Counted from the first letter of the stretch, positions 45,001 through 54,597 are shown. The stretch: 64,000 nucleotides of DNA from Tubulanus polymorphus (GCF_964204645.1 NC_134025.1:18380001-18444000); one strand, 5' to 3'. Notes: a model not told the origin generated them from the letters alone. Program-made: numbers and translations.

Positions 45001-45272
45001 TCCAAATTGGAAAGATATATTGTTTTCAGATGTTTTAGCTAACATTTTTAATGTATAAGTTGGTATTTTTTTATTTTTATTTTTTGAATTTAATATTTCT
45101 ATTTCATTATTATAATTTCGTCTATTTTATGACATAGCCGTTTAATAGATAAATGAGCATCATACCCTAATAAATTATGAAATATAACTGGAACAAAATT
45201 AATTTTCTTAGCTTGCAAGTTACAATTCTCATGTGCTGCGCCTCTTAACTTTCCTTTCAAGTGATCAAATGA
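42084..45272 (-). pseudogene. polB: DNA polymerase B with intein (copy C), broken
   Basis: Minus-strand frames at 45045-44788, 44538-44095 and 42290-42084, with pieces between, align with copies A and B: GAAHENCN, FGCLRFIDSYRF, motif A (INANNLYSWAM), motif B (NNAFYGKTCEN, near 43965), then GEKHIKILYFD. At that Asp an intein of about 1065 bases interrupts motif C, and the C-extein resumes with TDPYVLKIK (42609 downward). Many stops and shifts occur in extein and intein alike. The gene begins abruptly at about 45272, where a capsid gene fragment in the other orientation is joined. Confidence 0.88.
42610..43674 (-). other. Intein with LAGLIDADG homing endonuclease in PolB motif C
   Basis: Splicing block A: SVTADTPILL, right after ILYFD, with Ser1 at 43674-43672. 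Block B: GYVDVTEDHSLI (near 43420). First endonuclease motif: FMCDGSAGVYKY (near 43215). Second: LIGFYAADGSK (near 42900). Block F: VYDLTAEDGTF (near 42665). Block G: LIIKN, then T of the C-extein, with the final Asn at 42612-42610. This is the full order of a DOD-type intein at the site called pol-c (YxD|TDS) in viral and archaeal PolB. The penultimate residue is Lys rather than the common His. Stops near 43384, 43190 and 42925 and a shift near 42625 show decay. Copies A and B are empty at this site. Confidence 0.93.
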
Positions 45273-45289
45273 TTCAAATTATTTTCATC

Positions 45290-45770
45290 TATTATAATTT
45301 ATTCATGCATTATAAAGATTTATGGTTAACTAAAGAAAATAGAAATAATATGATATTTCAGGGTATTCAATCGGAAAACCATAATAAATTAAGATCAGGA
45401 GCTAATGACGCAATAGTAACTCGTACCACAGATAATTTGATTAAAAAGATTTATGGAAGCAAATATAAAATTCCATTAGACTTTGAATTGATAAATAACA
45501 ATGCACCTTTATATAAATACGCAATTCAAGAAGATATCATATTCGAGATAACATTTGCTCCTGTAAATGAAATTGTATTATCTAGCGTTGTTAAAGATAT
45601 GAGTTATAAATTATCGAATATATGTTTAGAATATGATACAGTAACTGATGAAAATATTTCAAGTATAATTCAAACTCAATACAATCAAGGATTTTCATTA
45701 TTATATGATTATATTGATAAATTTAAAACTGTAACTATTAATGCAAATGATGAAATTATTAATGAGAATA
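45290..45770 (+). pseudogene. MCP: Major capsid protein internal fragment (copy C)
   Basis: About 160 codons align almost residue by residue with the copy A capsid protein from NLFMHYKDLWLTKE to VTINANDEIINEN (26025-26495 in copy A). It begins just after a polymerase fragment on the other strand and ends in an integrase fragment on the other strand, so it is a recombination remnant. High similarity to copy A implies recent ancestry. Confidence 0.88.
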
Positions 45771-46087
45771 CCGAATATGTCTATAACATTCAGTATCCAG
45801 AAATATCCTTTGTTGTATTCTTCTAAGTTCTTCATGTCAATTAAATCAGCTTGCCATTGTTGATCAATATATGAAACCATAACCTTTCTTGTTAAATAAG
45901 TTTTATCCATTTTCTTGTGGATATGATATGTTGGTTGATTTTGTAACCATGATTTCAATTCACTATATTTTATATTACCATTTTCCTTATCAGATTTAAT
46001 TTTACCCCATAATTCTGTAACGTTAGAATATGATACTTCACTTTCTGGGTTATAATATAAATCTCTTAAATATTGTTCTTTTTTCAT
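45771..46087 (-). pseudogene. Integrase N-terminal fragment (copy C)
   Basis: The first 105 or so codons match the copy A integrase from its start to the core (LIDM, NVIDIF). The fragment stops at 45771, where the capsid gene fragment joins. The start context AAGATG is the same as in copy A. Confidence 0.88.
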
Positions 46088-46146
46088 CTTATTTTAATCC
46101 ATTAATAATAATTTAGATTTAGTTTCAATGACTTTATGATTTGACT

Positions 46147-46446
46147 TATTTTCTGGTATGATAGGTTTATTGTCATTGGAATCATCTTTATCATCAGATT
46201 TGAATTTTGATTTATATATTACACCGGATAATATAATAATTGTGATTAACCCAATTGTAATATATAAGTAATTATTTCTTCCACTATTAGAAGAATCAGA
46301 TGGATTATCATTCGAATCAATATCAGATAATTTCTGTGATTCATTTATATCAGTTAATTTCTTTTTCTTAGCTTTTTTTAATTCTGAAGATCTTTTACCT
46401 AATTCTCTTGCCCATTTAATTTCTTTTTCTTAACTCCATCACTCAT
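46147..46446 (-). pseudogene. Small basic membrane protein homologue (copy C)
   Basis: Homologue of the 106-codon gene at 30212-30532. A deletion of about 25 bases and a frameshift near 46430 break the N-terminal basic region. The membrane-helix region and PENK end are recognisable, but the stop codon is lost. Confidence 0.75.
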
Positions 46447-47035
46447 TTATTTTAGTTAATTTTTGTTCTGATTCATTTTCTGTTTCGACGTTTGGTTGTA
46501 GTACATCTGTTTCGTTCTTACCTGATTTATATTCCATAGGTTTGATATTCGAAAATGTTATGACACCAGTAGGAATTAATGTCATAACCGATCCTAATTG
46601 AAATGAAGCATAACCAACCCATTTTTGTAATTCAGTCATAACTAAGTAGTCATTTTTCAAATCACTATATAATTTATTTTCATCATTAATTGGTATTAAC
46701 TGGTTACATAACTTAGAATAACATTTGACAATACCATCTGAAATATAATCATTTATTCTAGCTAATCTAGCTTCTTCATAAATCTTAAAATATTTTATTA
46801 CTTTATCCGGTTTCATAGAGTCTAGTTCTTGAAAAGTAATGATTCTATTTAAAAACTCATTAGTTTTTCCACCGGCAATCAATAGTTCTAGATGATGCTT
46901 ACAATATAAATAGTATTCATAATCAATATTACAATTAACTTGAGCACAATTAGTTACAACTGTATCTTTATTATCACTTATACCCAAATCATCTAATGTC
47001 TTTTCAATATCAATACTATTCTTACTCGATTTCAA
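46439..47035 (-). CDS. Conserved Polinton membrane protein, 198 aa (copy C)
   Basis: Open frame that matches the 202-codon protein of copy A along its whole length, with the same membrane helix (FQLGSVMTLIPTGVITFSNI) and Glu-rich tail. The N-terminus differs (MKSSKNSID) because upstream bases including the TATAAATG context are lost. It may no longer be expressed. Preservation of the frame in an otherwise broken copy suggests recent inactivation. Confidence 0.75.
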   Translation of the reverse strand: MKSSKNSIDIEKTLDDLGISDNKDTVVTNCAQVNCNIDYEYYLYCKHHLELLIAGGKTNEFLNRIITFQELDSMKPDKVIKYFKIYEEARLARINDYISDGIVKCYSKLCNQLIPINDENKLYSDLKNDYLVMTELQKWVGYASFQLGSVMTLIPTGVITFSNIKPMEYKSGKNETDVLQPNVETENESEQKLTKINE

Positions 47036-47314
47036 AAAAAATATTATAAGTATTATAAAATGATACTAGTATCTCTTTAGATTAATACTAGATAGTTAAA
47101 GGTAAAGAATTTTAGTATTAGTTATTGTTTTTTTAGTATTTTTTATTTGTGATATAAAGTATTCTTTTTTGAAAAGAAAATATTAAAAAATATAATAGAA
47201 TTCACAAGCTAGTTGAAGTTATTGTTTTTTAAATACTTTTTATTTAAAATCTATTTGATATCTCACTACTTTTGTTTATCTATTAGGAGCAGTAATTATA
47301 ACTGTCCAGATAAG
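47036..47314. other. Upstream region homologous to 31140-31450 of copy A
   Basis: Short direct repeats around TTAGTATTA and TTCTTTTTTGAAAAGAAAAT are shared with copy A. No gene seen. Confidence 0.5.
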
Positions 47315-47989
47315 TCATTTCGGATCCTTGATATCAAATTCCTCAACGTATTGTTCATTATTTGGATTATTGTTCCATTGATCAATAAATTTCTTTGCCT
47401 TTGTTAACTGTTCTAAATATAACTTTAAATCTAGTTTATTAGATTTAATTATGTTTTCCTTCTTTTCTAAAGGTCTTAAATTCTTCCAATTCCAAATAAG
47501 TTTTTTATTGTATTCATCATTCATGTTAAATTTAGATATTGGTAACACGTGATCAATATGGTAATAATCCCCATAATTATCTATATTCATTTTATCATCG
47601 AATTGAAATATAATCCATGATTTGAGAAATTCATCTGAACAACCCAATAAATTAGATAGTGTTTCTGAATGTGTTTCTTTGTTGAATAATTGTGTTAATC
47701 TAGATCTTAAGCATTGTTTCAATCTAAAATTAAGATCTGTTTGATATCTTTCTCTCATATATTCTGCCATATAATAATTATAATGTTCTATATTATCTTC
47801 TCGATATTGTTTAGTATATAGTTTAGTGCAAGTTTTACAGCAATATTGAAAACCATCTTTGCTAATCTTACGCTTACTAAATTCTGTTAATGATTTATCT
47901 AATTCACACTTAGAACACTTCTTGTAATATATATTTATAACACCAGTGTTATTTGTAATATTGATAATTTGTGGCTGTTCTGGTTCCAT
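47315..47989 (-). CDS. HNH endonuclease (copy C, second)
   Basis: A 224-codon open frame closely related to the copy A HNH gene: two zinc CX2C pairs (CSKCELD, CCKTCTK), [11 protein letters not shown] and WKNLRPLEKKEN. The start context is ATAATAAATGG. Unlike copy A, it lies between the membrane-protein gene and the hairpin array, inserted after GATAAGTCATTTCGGAT (47304-47320), which in copy A (31420-31436) is uninterrupted. Its C-terminus is shared with the chimera at 49234-49485. The core residues are intact, so it may be active. Confidence 0.87.
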   Translation of the reverse strand: MEPEQPQIINITNNTGVINIYYKKCSKCELDKSLTEFSKRKISKDGFQYCCKTCTKLYTKQYREDNIEHYNYYMAEYMRERYQTDLNFRLKQCLRSRLTQLFNKETHSETLSNLLGCSDEFLKSWIIFQFDDKMNIDNYGDYYHIDHVLPISKFNMNDEYNKKLIWNWKNLRPLEKKENIIKSNKLDLKLYLEQLTKAKKFIDQWNNNPNNEQYVEEFDIKDPK

Positions 47990-48114
47990 TTATTATATGT
48001 ATTTTTTACTAAATTGGTTAATATTTTAGAATCCTCTTCCATTTCTTCGACCAACGTCATCCTTTTTCATTCCTCGCTGCTTTTGATAAGTTGTTTCGAT
48101 TCCTTGATATCTAA

Positions 48115-48440
48115 ATCATACCACTGAGCAAACCGCGCATTCGTGCGCGCTTTTGATCAATGCGCATGCGCTAATCATAATTATATATAATTATGTAAAT
48201 AGAAACAACCGACATGAAATATCTAAACGCGTTCGCATTAGGCAAACCGCGCATTCATGCGCGCTTTTGCTTAATGCGCATGCGTTAATCATAATTATAT
48301 ATTCATTATGTAAATAGAAACGACCGAACATGAAATATCTGAATCATACAACTGAGCAAACCGCGCATTCGTGCGCGGTTTTGCTCAATGCGCATGCGCT
48401 AATCCTAATTATATATTCATTCTGAATAGAAACGACCGAA
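48115..48440. repeat. Three-unit hairpin array (copy C)
   Basis: Three units with a period of 114 bp carry hairpins at 48125-48159, 48239-48273 and 48353-48387. The best is TGAGCAAACCGCGCA, loop TTCG, then TGCGCGGTTTTGCTCA. Each hairpin is followed by an ATGCGCATGCG palindrome and by TAATCATAATTATATAT and GAAACGACCGA(A)CAT. The position and period match the copy A array at 31537-31880, and both follow the hairpin with a palindrome with TGCGCA core, yet the stem sequences are unrelated. Confidence 0.85.
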
Positions 48441-48599
48441 CATAAAAATTCACCAAACAGATTTACACAATACATTATACAAGTTGTTCGGCCGTTTCTT
48501 CCAATACATCATTCGATTTCTATAAATACAATTTATAATTACAAACATTTTTTCAATTGCTGGTTAATATTTAACTACATCAACAAATGTTAAACTTAA

Positions 48600-48960
48600 T
48601 CATTGGAGTCTTAATGTTTTTGAAATTCTTATATAGTTTCTTCGTCGATCTTTTGGCGATTCTTGTGTTTCTTGTGCTAATTTCTATTGGTTCGATGTCC
48701 ATTGCTGTTGATTCCTCAGTCAGAAAGAGTATCTTGAGTTTCTCTATCACTTCTTGATGCGTATGGCGTTTTATTAATCTAAAAGATATTAGCGGTAACT
48801 CTAGCTATCTAAAAGATATACTTAATACACTTAAATATATCTAAAGGTTTCATATTTAATAGCCTCAATAACTACAAAAAACAGTACTTACATTTAGATT
48901 TAGAATTGTAAACTATAAACTCCTAATTTCGTTTCGAGAGATAGAATATCCTGAGCACAA
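48600..48960 (-). pseudogene. Region homologous to the fast-evolving gene of copy A
   Basis: 48840-48960 matches copy A 32630-32760, including the splice-donor-like GTAAGTAC at 48891-48884. Further downstream on the minus strand a short Lys/Arg-rich frame (from about 48769, with HTHQEVIEKLKIL) sits where copy A has its 124-codon gene, but similarity is weak. It may be a diverged or broken version. Confidence 0.4.
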
Positions 48961-49233
48961 TGTTACAGCGTATGTTCATTTCCGGGGCGATTTCTAGAAT
49001 GACACGTCGTTGATTATGCCACGTCATGTGGTTCCGGCGCGCCTTTTCTAGAATATTCTACACGTTTCTGATTATGACGTGTCATCTCTATTCAGAGTTC
49101 CAGCACACCTTTCTAGAATTTTCTCTGCACGTTTGTAATAATGAGTCATAAGTCTCGGCGTCATAGTAACAGCTGTAACAGCTGTGAATTTATAGATTTA
49201 TTCCATAGCTCTTTACATTGAATGTATATAGGT
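48961..49233. other. Intergenic DNA in copy C
   Basis: Contains repeated TTTCTAGAAT and ACACGTC-type words (48995-49120), about three imperfect units. No gene is seen. Confidence 0.4.
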
Positions 49234-49485
49234 TCAAATAGAATCATGTTCTAGTATAAACATCGGATCCTTGATATCAAATTCCTCAACGTATTGTTCA
49301 TTATTTGGATCATTATTCCATAATTCAATAAATTTCTTTGCCTTTGTTAACTGTTCTGAATATAACTGTAAATATTCAAGTTTCAATTTATTCTCTAAAT
49401 GTGTTTTAGATTTATTGTGTCTTGCTTTTTGGGATTTATCTACATTGATATTACATGTTGGACAGTAGTACTTATTTGCTTCCAT
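49234..49485 (-). pseudogene. Chimeric ORF: PolB N-terminal zinc finger joined to HNH C-terminus
   Basis: Codons 1-38 (MEANKYYCPTCNINVDKS ... HLENKLKLEY) equal the polymerase start at 54846. From codon 39 (about 49371) the frame continues with the C-terminus of the HNH protein (EQLTKAKKFIELWNNDPNNE), in phase. Both genes normally start next to a terminal repeat and read inward, so recombination between left-end and right-end sequences explains it. It is likely non-functional as a nuclease, since the HNH core is absent. Confidence 0.8.
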
Positions 49486-49565
49486 TTTAATACTAAATTT
49501 TTTATTAAAATTGATTTTAGAAGTTCAATGATTTAAATGTTATTCATTTATATGAATATTTTAAG

Positions 49566-49969
49566 AGTAATAGGGGTAATGGGCTTTCATATTAAAGGTT
49601 GAATGGTCGAGTTCATTAAAAACAAATATTAAAAGTAATTTAAAACGATAATATATTTTCATAACCGTGTGTATTTCAGTTGAATAATAGAATAATTATT
49701 ATTATTTGAATATATTTGATTATATGAATTTGTGTATTGTAAATAAATCAATTGGTCGCGGAGCGGAGCGGTAGCGAAGTGGAGCGACCAATTGATTTAA
49801 TACAATATGCTTTTTAAATTATTGATATCTTAGAATAAATATTTAGTTTTAATATAAAATGCACACGGTTATGAAAATATATTATAGTTTTTAATTACTT
49901 TTAATGTTTTGTTTTTTAATGAGCTCGACCGTTCGACCTTTGGTATGAAAGCCCATTACCCCTATTACT
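49566..49969. repeat. Terminal foldback element (404 bp) of Polinton copy C
   Basis: Both ends read AGTAATAGGGG inward, followed by a matched variable segment (TAATGGGCTTTCAT), AAAGGT, GGTCGAG and about 100 bp of inverted AT-rich repeat ending CATAACCGTGTG. In the centre lies a 40-bp GC-rich block (49752-49791) with TTGGTCGC/GCGACCAA ends. The same structure occurs at 54136-54597. It joins the terminal repeat next to the chimeric ORF. Confidence 0.85.
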
Positions 49970-49970
49970 G

Positions 49971-50150
49971 ACAAGGATATATCGCTGTTAATTCGATAAA
50001 AGACATCTGTTTTATTTTAATATTTGAAATGATCTTGATTTGTTCCATCAAGAACTCATTCTTATTCTGATGAGTTGACGTTAAACAGAGATAAGGACAT
50101 ATCTCTGTTAATTCGACAAAAGACATCTGTTTAATTGAAATATTTGAAAA
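49971..50150. repeat. Pair of direct repeats, period about 124 bp
   Basis: AAGGATATATCGCTGTTAAT (about 49973) and AAGGACATATCTCTGTTAAT (about 50097) are each followed by TCGA(C/T)AAAAGACATCTGTTT. They flank the foldback on its outer side. The origin is unknown. Confidence 0.65.
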
Positions 50151-50994
50151 CATACATTATGCAAATTTCTAGTTCGCCAATAAAGCACTATTATCAATAT
50201 TGCTATAAATTAATAACTGATGGAATCACAAGCAATGAATCCCTTCAGGTCACATGTATGTAAAGTGTCAGAAAACCCGTTATTGCTGCTTTACGGCAAT
50301 ATTTTTGCAGTCGAACTTGTTTACGTCTCAGTTGCAGCGGGGCAGGGCGCTCATTATATTGCTCACTTAAATCACTTGCACATCAGCCCAATGTTTTTCA
50401 GTGTGTAAACTCCATCGTATTCGATTGGTATACAGGGACATTGAGGAATTGAATTTTAGGCACCAGAGCCCTCAACTTGATTCGAGCAAAAGACCTTAAC
50501 TGACTTCACAGAATTTGATGAATTCCGAATTTGATTATGAGTCTAGGATTTTCTAAATTGCTGAATGCTTTCTGCTCTGGTTTTAAGATCAATTCAAATT
50601 CAATCTTGAATACACAAAAGTGAGTCAATTATATATATTCATTTTATTGAAAGAAATTCTACTGAACACAGATTTTGAAATGGATGATATGTTTGTTGAT
50701 TTATCCAGGCGAAATAATTACAGCAAAATCAACTGACGATCAACAAGGTGAACTTTTCATTTATCTCCGGATAATTTGTCTACCCCTGATGATACAAGTA
50801 TTTTGGCTACACCTTTTGAAACCTCAACGCTTTATCTAATCGCGCCAATTAGTCAGCCACAGTCGATTTTCATGCCATCTGACCTCTTTCCACCTGTAAT
50901 TAAGCAATCAAATGAAAGAATTACTCAGTTATGTAATATAATAGAGAAGTGCAAGAAAATATAAATGATATCTTTGGAGACCAATTTAAATCAT
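50151..50994. other. Non-Polinton spacer DNA, no feature recognised
   Basis: Base composition is less AT-rich than the Polinton parts. Short open frames (50220-50408, 50776-50964) have no domain, no start context and no homologue in the window. Confidence 0.5.
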
Positions 50995-51002
50995 AATATT
51001 GA

Positions 51003-51333
51003 TGTACGAGTGTACGAATTGGAAGAATGGTACGAATGGTACGAGTGTACGAATGGTACGAGTGTAATAATATATATATATATGTTACTTTTAACATACT
51101 AATGGGAAGAATAGTACGAGTATAAATATAATATTTGTATTCTATTTTGAATATAATATTTGTATTCTATATTAAATATAACATTTTAAATACAGCATAA
51201 AATTGATAAAATAACTTCAAATCAAACTCGTACTGTTTTTTAAATAAGAAACATATATAAATTATATATGTTACACTCGTACACTCGTACCATTCTTCCA
51301 CTTCTTCCAATTCGTACACTCGTACCATTCTTC
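51003..51333. repeat. Large inverted repeat in convergent intergenic region (fragment D)
   Basis: The left arm (51003-51071) is made of GGTACGAGTGTACGAAT units, and the right arm (51266-51333) is the reverse complement. Flanking and loop sequences align with copy A 28089-28440, but each GGATGAGTG unit of copy A is replaced by GGTACGAGTG here, in both arms and also at an isolated site inside the loop (51109 against 28204). Confidence 0.85.
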
Positions 51334-51464
51334 TAATACTAAATTTTATATTCCAAATTATGATTTTTTTTTAATAAATTTATATTCATATGGAAATTGT
51401 AGTCTCAGTAATAATTTGGAACCTTTACTGCTATTTATTTCATTCATATATTCATCATGTTATT

Positions 51465-51904
51465 TCAGTAGGTATAATTTTCAGTAGGATTTTCTTCCAG
51501 AGATTGTTGCATAGATTTTCTATCTTTATTGTAGAATAATACTAAAACTCTAATATTCTCCCTAAAATCTTTCACAATCGAATTATAATTTTGATTCAAA
51601 ACCCAAGTTGTTATTCCAAAATGTCTACTAGAGAAAGCTAAATAGCATATTTCACTTTCTCTAATTTTTGAATCATGTAAATTTGCACAATCATCTACGA
51701 TAAATGATGTATTTGTTCCTTTATAAATATCTAATGCAATTTTTATACAATTATCTAAGTTATTCTTTACAGAAGTAGGATTTAATGTAATAAATCTTTT
51801 ATCTTTAAAAACTATATCTCTATTATACGTTTCATTCATTTCATAAGTAGGGCAGAATAATATTTTATTATCAAAATGATTTTTATAAATAATAAGATTA
51901 AAAC
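51465..51904 (-). pseudogene. Packaging ATPase fragment (fragment D)
   Basis: The C-terminal two thirds of the A32-type ATPase: ILFCPTYEMNETYNRD, a Walker B-like SFIVDDCANLH and HFGITTWVLNQ are preserved. The Walker A region is missing because a Penelope-like element sits at 51905. A short deletion alters the last codons near 51480. Confidence 0.88.
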
Positions 51905-54045
51905 CCACTATCTACAGATTAAAAGAATTAAAAGCAAGAATTTATTTATTCAATCTAAAATATAAATAAGACACGAGGTTTCGATCTCACCCTAGAGATC
52001 ATCGTCAGGTGTGAGATATAGGTTAAAAACAGAGGTATATATACAGAGGAGAACAGGTTAATTGAGTAAATTGGTGAGTGAGTAAATAATTAGGGTTTGG
52101 CAAGGCATGAAGTATTATACTTAGAAAGAAGGGAATTGTGCGGAGAAAAGCCATTATTCAAATTGGTACTAATATCTGAGTGACGAGTAATTAGGGCGGA
52201 CTCAACTATGTGGCGTTTAGTGTAATTGTTGGAAGTATAAATAATTTCGGCATTATCAAAATTAAAACGATGACCAGTGTTCCAAACGTGATTGGTTACG
52301 CCACTAGCCGGTTTTTGATTTATTATATCCTTTTTGTGTTCCGAAATTCGAGTTTTTAATTCACGACCAGTTTCTCCAAAGTAAATTTTATCAGAGCCAA
52401 AACAAGGAATTTTGTAAACTCCGCAGTCCAAAGGTTTAGATTGATTGTTTTTAACCAAAGTCTTACTAATTTTGTTTTCATACGTGAAAATGATTTGTTT
52501 ATCCAATAAAGGGAGAGAGTGATGAAAATCTTCCAAAACAGGTACATACGGAACTACAATGAACTCTGAAATGTGTTTTTTTAATTTCTGGAGGTTTAGA
52601 ATTGAAGAAAGTACGTTTAGCCTTAGAAATAGCGATTTTCAAAATGTGATCAGGGTAAGCCAATTTTTTAAGAGAGTTGGATATATGGTCAAATTCAGCC
52701 GAAAGGAAGGTTTCATCGCAGATCCGAAGTGCACGGAGAAAGAGGCCTTGAGCGAGACCAATTTTGATTGATTTAGCAGTAAACGAAAAGAAGTGAAGGT
52801 ATGCCTCGGCGTTGATAGGTTTACGGTAGACTGAGAAAATCAAATGAGAATATTTATTGTGGTCATTTTGTCTTTTTGTTCCCATTCAAAAGTGAATTTC
52901 AAAGATGGATATTGGGAGTTGATGAAGTCGATAAAAGAGGTAAGATCAAAATTATCAGAAATTAAGCACAGAATGTCATCATCATATCTAATCCAAAAGT
53001 TAGGTTTAGATCCAGCGTACTTTGGAAGAATTTCGGATTCAAAGTGGTCAAGGAAAAGATCAGCCAAAATGGGGGATAATGGGTTACCCATAGCGAAACC
53101 GAAAATTTGTTCATAGAATTTGTCTTGGAATTGGAAATATAGATTGGTTGTACAGAGTTCCAAAAGTTCAAGTAAGCAATCTACAGGAATTGGGAGATCA
53201 AGATTGGAGTCCGGGAGTTTTCTTCTTAAGAAATTGAGAGTTGGTTCCAATGGTATATTTGTGAACAAGGAAACAGCGTCGAAAGATATACATTTTTGGC
53301 CATTAGGTTTGAGATTTTTAAGTTTGTCTAAAAAATCCATATTGTGCCGAATGTGAGAATCAGAAAAAGTACCCAAAGCCGGGGAGAGTACTTTAGCTAG
53401 ATATTTGGAGAGCCGATATGATGGAGAATTGATATTAGAAATGATCGGTCTTAAAGGTGAATTAGGTTTATGAATTTTGGGAAGACCATAAGCATAAGGA
53501 AGATTTGGAAGTCGAGAGTTGAATTTGGAGATGAAGTCCGAATGGTCAGGAAATTTCTTAGAGATGTTTTTTAAACCTAAATTAAAAGCTTATTGCATCT
53601 TTTTCAAAGGGTTGTTTTTGATGGATTTGTAGAAATTGGAATCACCGAGAATGGCAAACATTTTAGAATTGTAATTGATCAAATCTTGAATAACAATTTT
53701 GCCGCCTTTATCAGCCTTGGAGATGCGGATGGTTTTGATGGATTTTAGTTCCTGGAGAGCAATCGAAAATCTCCGAGGAAAGAACTGATTAGATTGACCT
53801 TGAAGGGTATTCCAAATGGTGTCCAAATTCATGAATATAAAATTGCATTGAAAACTAGCCGGAGGAGATCTTTCCATACGTTCAACGAAATCCAAAATGT
53901 GTTGTTTTTTATGCGGAAGAGAGAAATTTAATCCTAAACCCAGAACTTGAATTTGGGTTTTGGTTAATTTAGCTGAAGATAGATTGACAACATTATCAGT
54001 TGCGCAAAATTTGGTCCAAGGGCTGTTGTTAATTAATTTATTCAG
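51905..54045 (-). mobile_element. Penelope-like element inserted in Polinton fragment D
   Basis: Minus-strand element with an RT (53900-52500), a GIY-YIG endonuclease (52440-52330) and a 3' region (51905-52090) containing GATGATCTCTAGGGTGAGAT, whose parts can pair as a hairpin, followed by CGAAACCTCGTG. It lies between the ATPase fragment and a scrap of the 202-codon gene, so the insertion went along with a deletion of the integrase part, or hit an already deleted copy. The protein is interrupted near 53590-53380, so this copy is inactive. Confidence 0.85.
52090..54030 (-). pseudogene. Penelope protein: reverse transcriptase plus GIY-YIG endonuclease
   Basis: The RT core shows SFDAVSLFTNIPLEPTL (motif A), FGFAMGNPLSPILADLFLD (motif B) and WIRYDDDILC (motif C, near 52970). 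The endonuclease shows CGVYKIPCFG and YFGETGRELKTRISEHKKDI, the two halves of GIY-YIG. Upstream, a segment with KSIKTIRISKADKGGKIVI (near 53720) belongs to the N-terminal part. Frame breaks lie near 53590, 53376 and 52530. The GIY-YIG protein at 34849-35124 is a related, diverged family. Confidence 0.9.
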
Positions 54046-54135
54046 ATTTCATATTATCTAATTCTTGATATGTTAAAATTTTACTTAGGAATTCTTTGCA
54101 TTTACCACTAGCAATTAGTTACTCAAGTTGATGTT
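54046..54135 (-). pseudogene. Scrap of the 202-aa membrane-protein gene (fragment D)
   Basis: About 80 bases match copy A 30905-30980 (TCTAATTCTTGA.A.GTTA, ATTTACCACTAGCAATTA). The match ends exactly where AGTAATAGGGG of copy B begins at 54136. So copy B inserted into, or recombined with, an older Polinton copy. Confidence 0.75.
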
Positions 54136-54597
54136 AGTAATAGGGGTTTAGTTGGTTCAGGCCAAAGGTCGAACGGTCGAGCTCATTAAAAAACAAATAT
54201 TAAAAGTAATTTAAAACTATAATATATTTTCATAGCCGTGTGTATTTTATATTATAACTAAATATTTATTCTAAGATATTAATAATTTAAATTTTAAAAG
54301 CATATTTAAAAGCATAAAAGCATATTTTAAAAGCATAAAAGCATATTTCAGCATAAAAGCATAAAAGCATATTGGTCGCTCCGCTTCGCTACCGCTCCGC
54401 TCCGCGACCAATTGATTTATTTACAATACACAAATTCATATAATCAAATATATTCAAATAATAATAATTATTCTATTATTTAACTAAAATACACACGGCT
54501 ATGAAAATATATTATAGTTTTAAATTACTTTTAATATTTGTTTTTAATGAACTCGACCATTCAACCTTTAACCTGAACCAACTAAACCCCTATTACT
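54136..54597. repeat. Terminal foldback element (462 bp) of Polinton copy B
   Basis: Both ends read AGTAATAGGGG inward, then the matched segment TTTAGTTGGTTCAGG, AAAGGT, GGTCGAG and an inverted AT-rich repeat with CATAGCCGTGTG. The 40-bp GC-rich core lies at 54372-54411. On its left there are several AAAAGCATAT tandem units (54296-54370). The arms are the same family as 49566-49969, but the variable segment differs. Confidence 0.85.

Noticed and set aside
48961-49233. TTTCTAGAAT repeats as a possible heat-shock or regulatory array
   Set aside because: Only about three loose copies with uneven spacing, too weak to call.
50776-50964. Possible small gene upstream of the convergent hairpin of fragment D
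   Set aside because: No homologue in copy A at the equivalent place, no TAAATG start, no domain.
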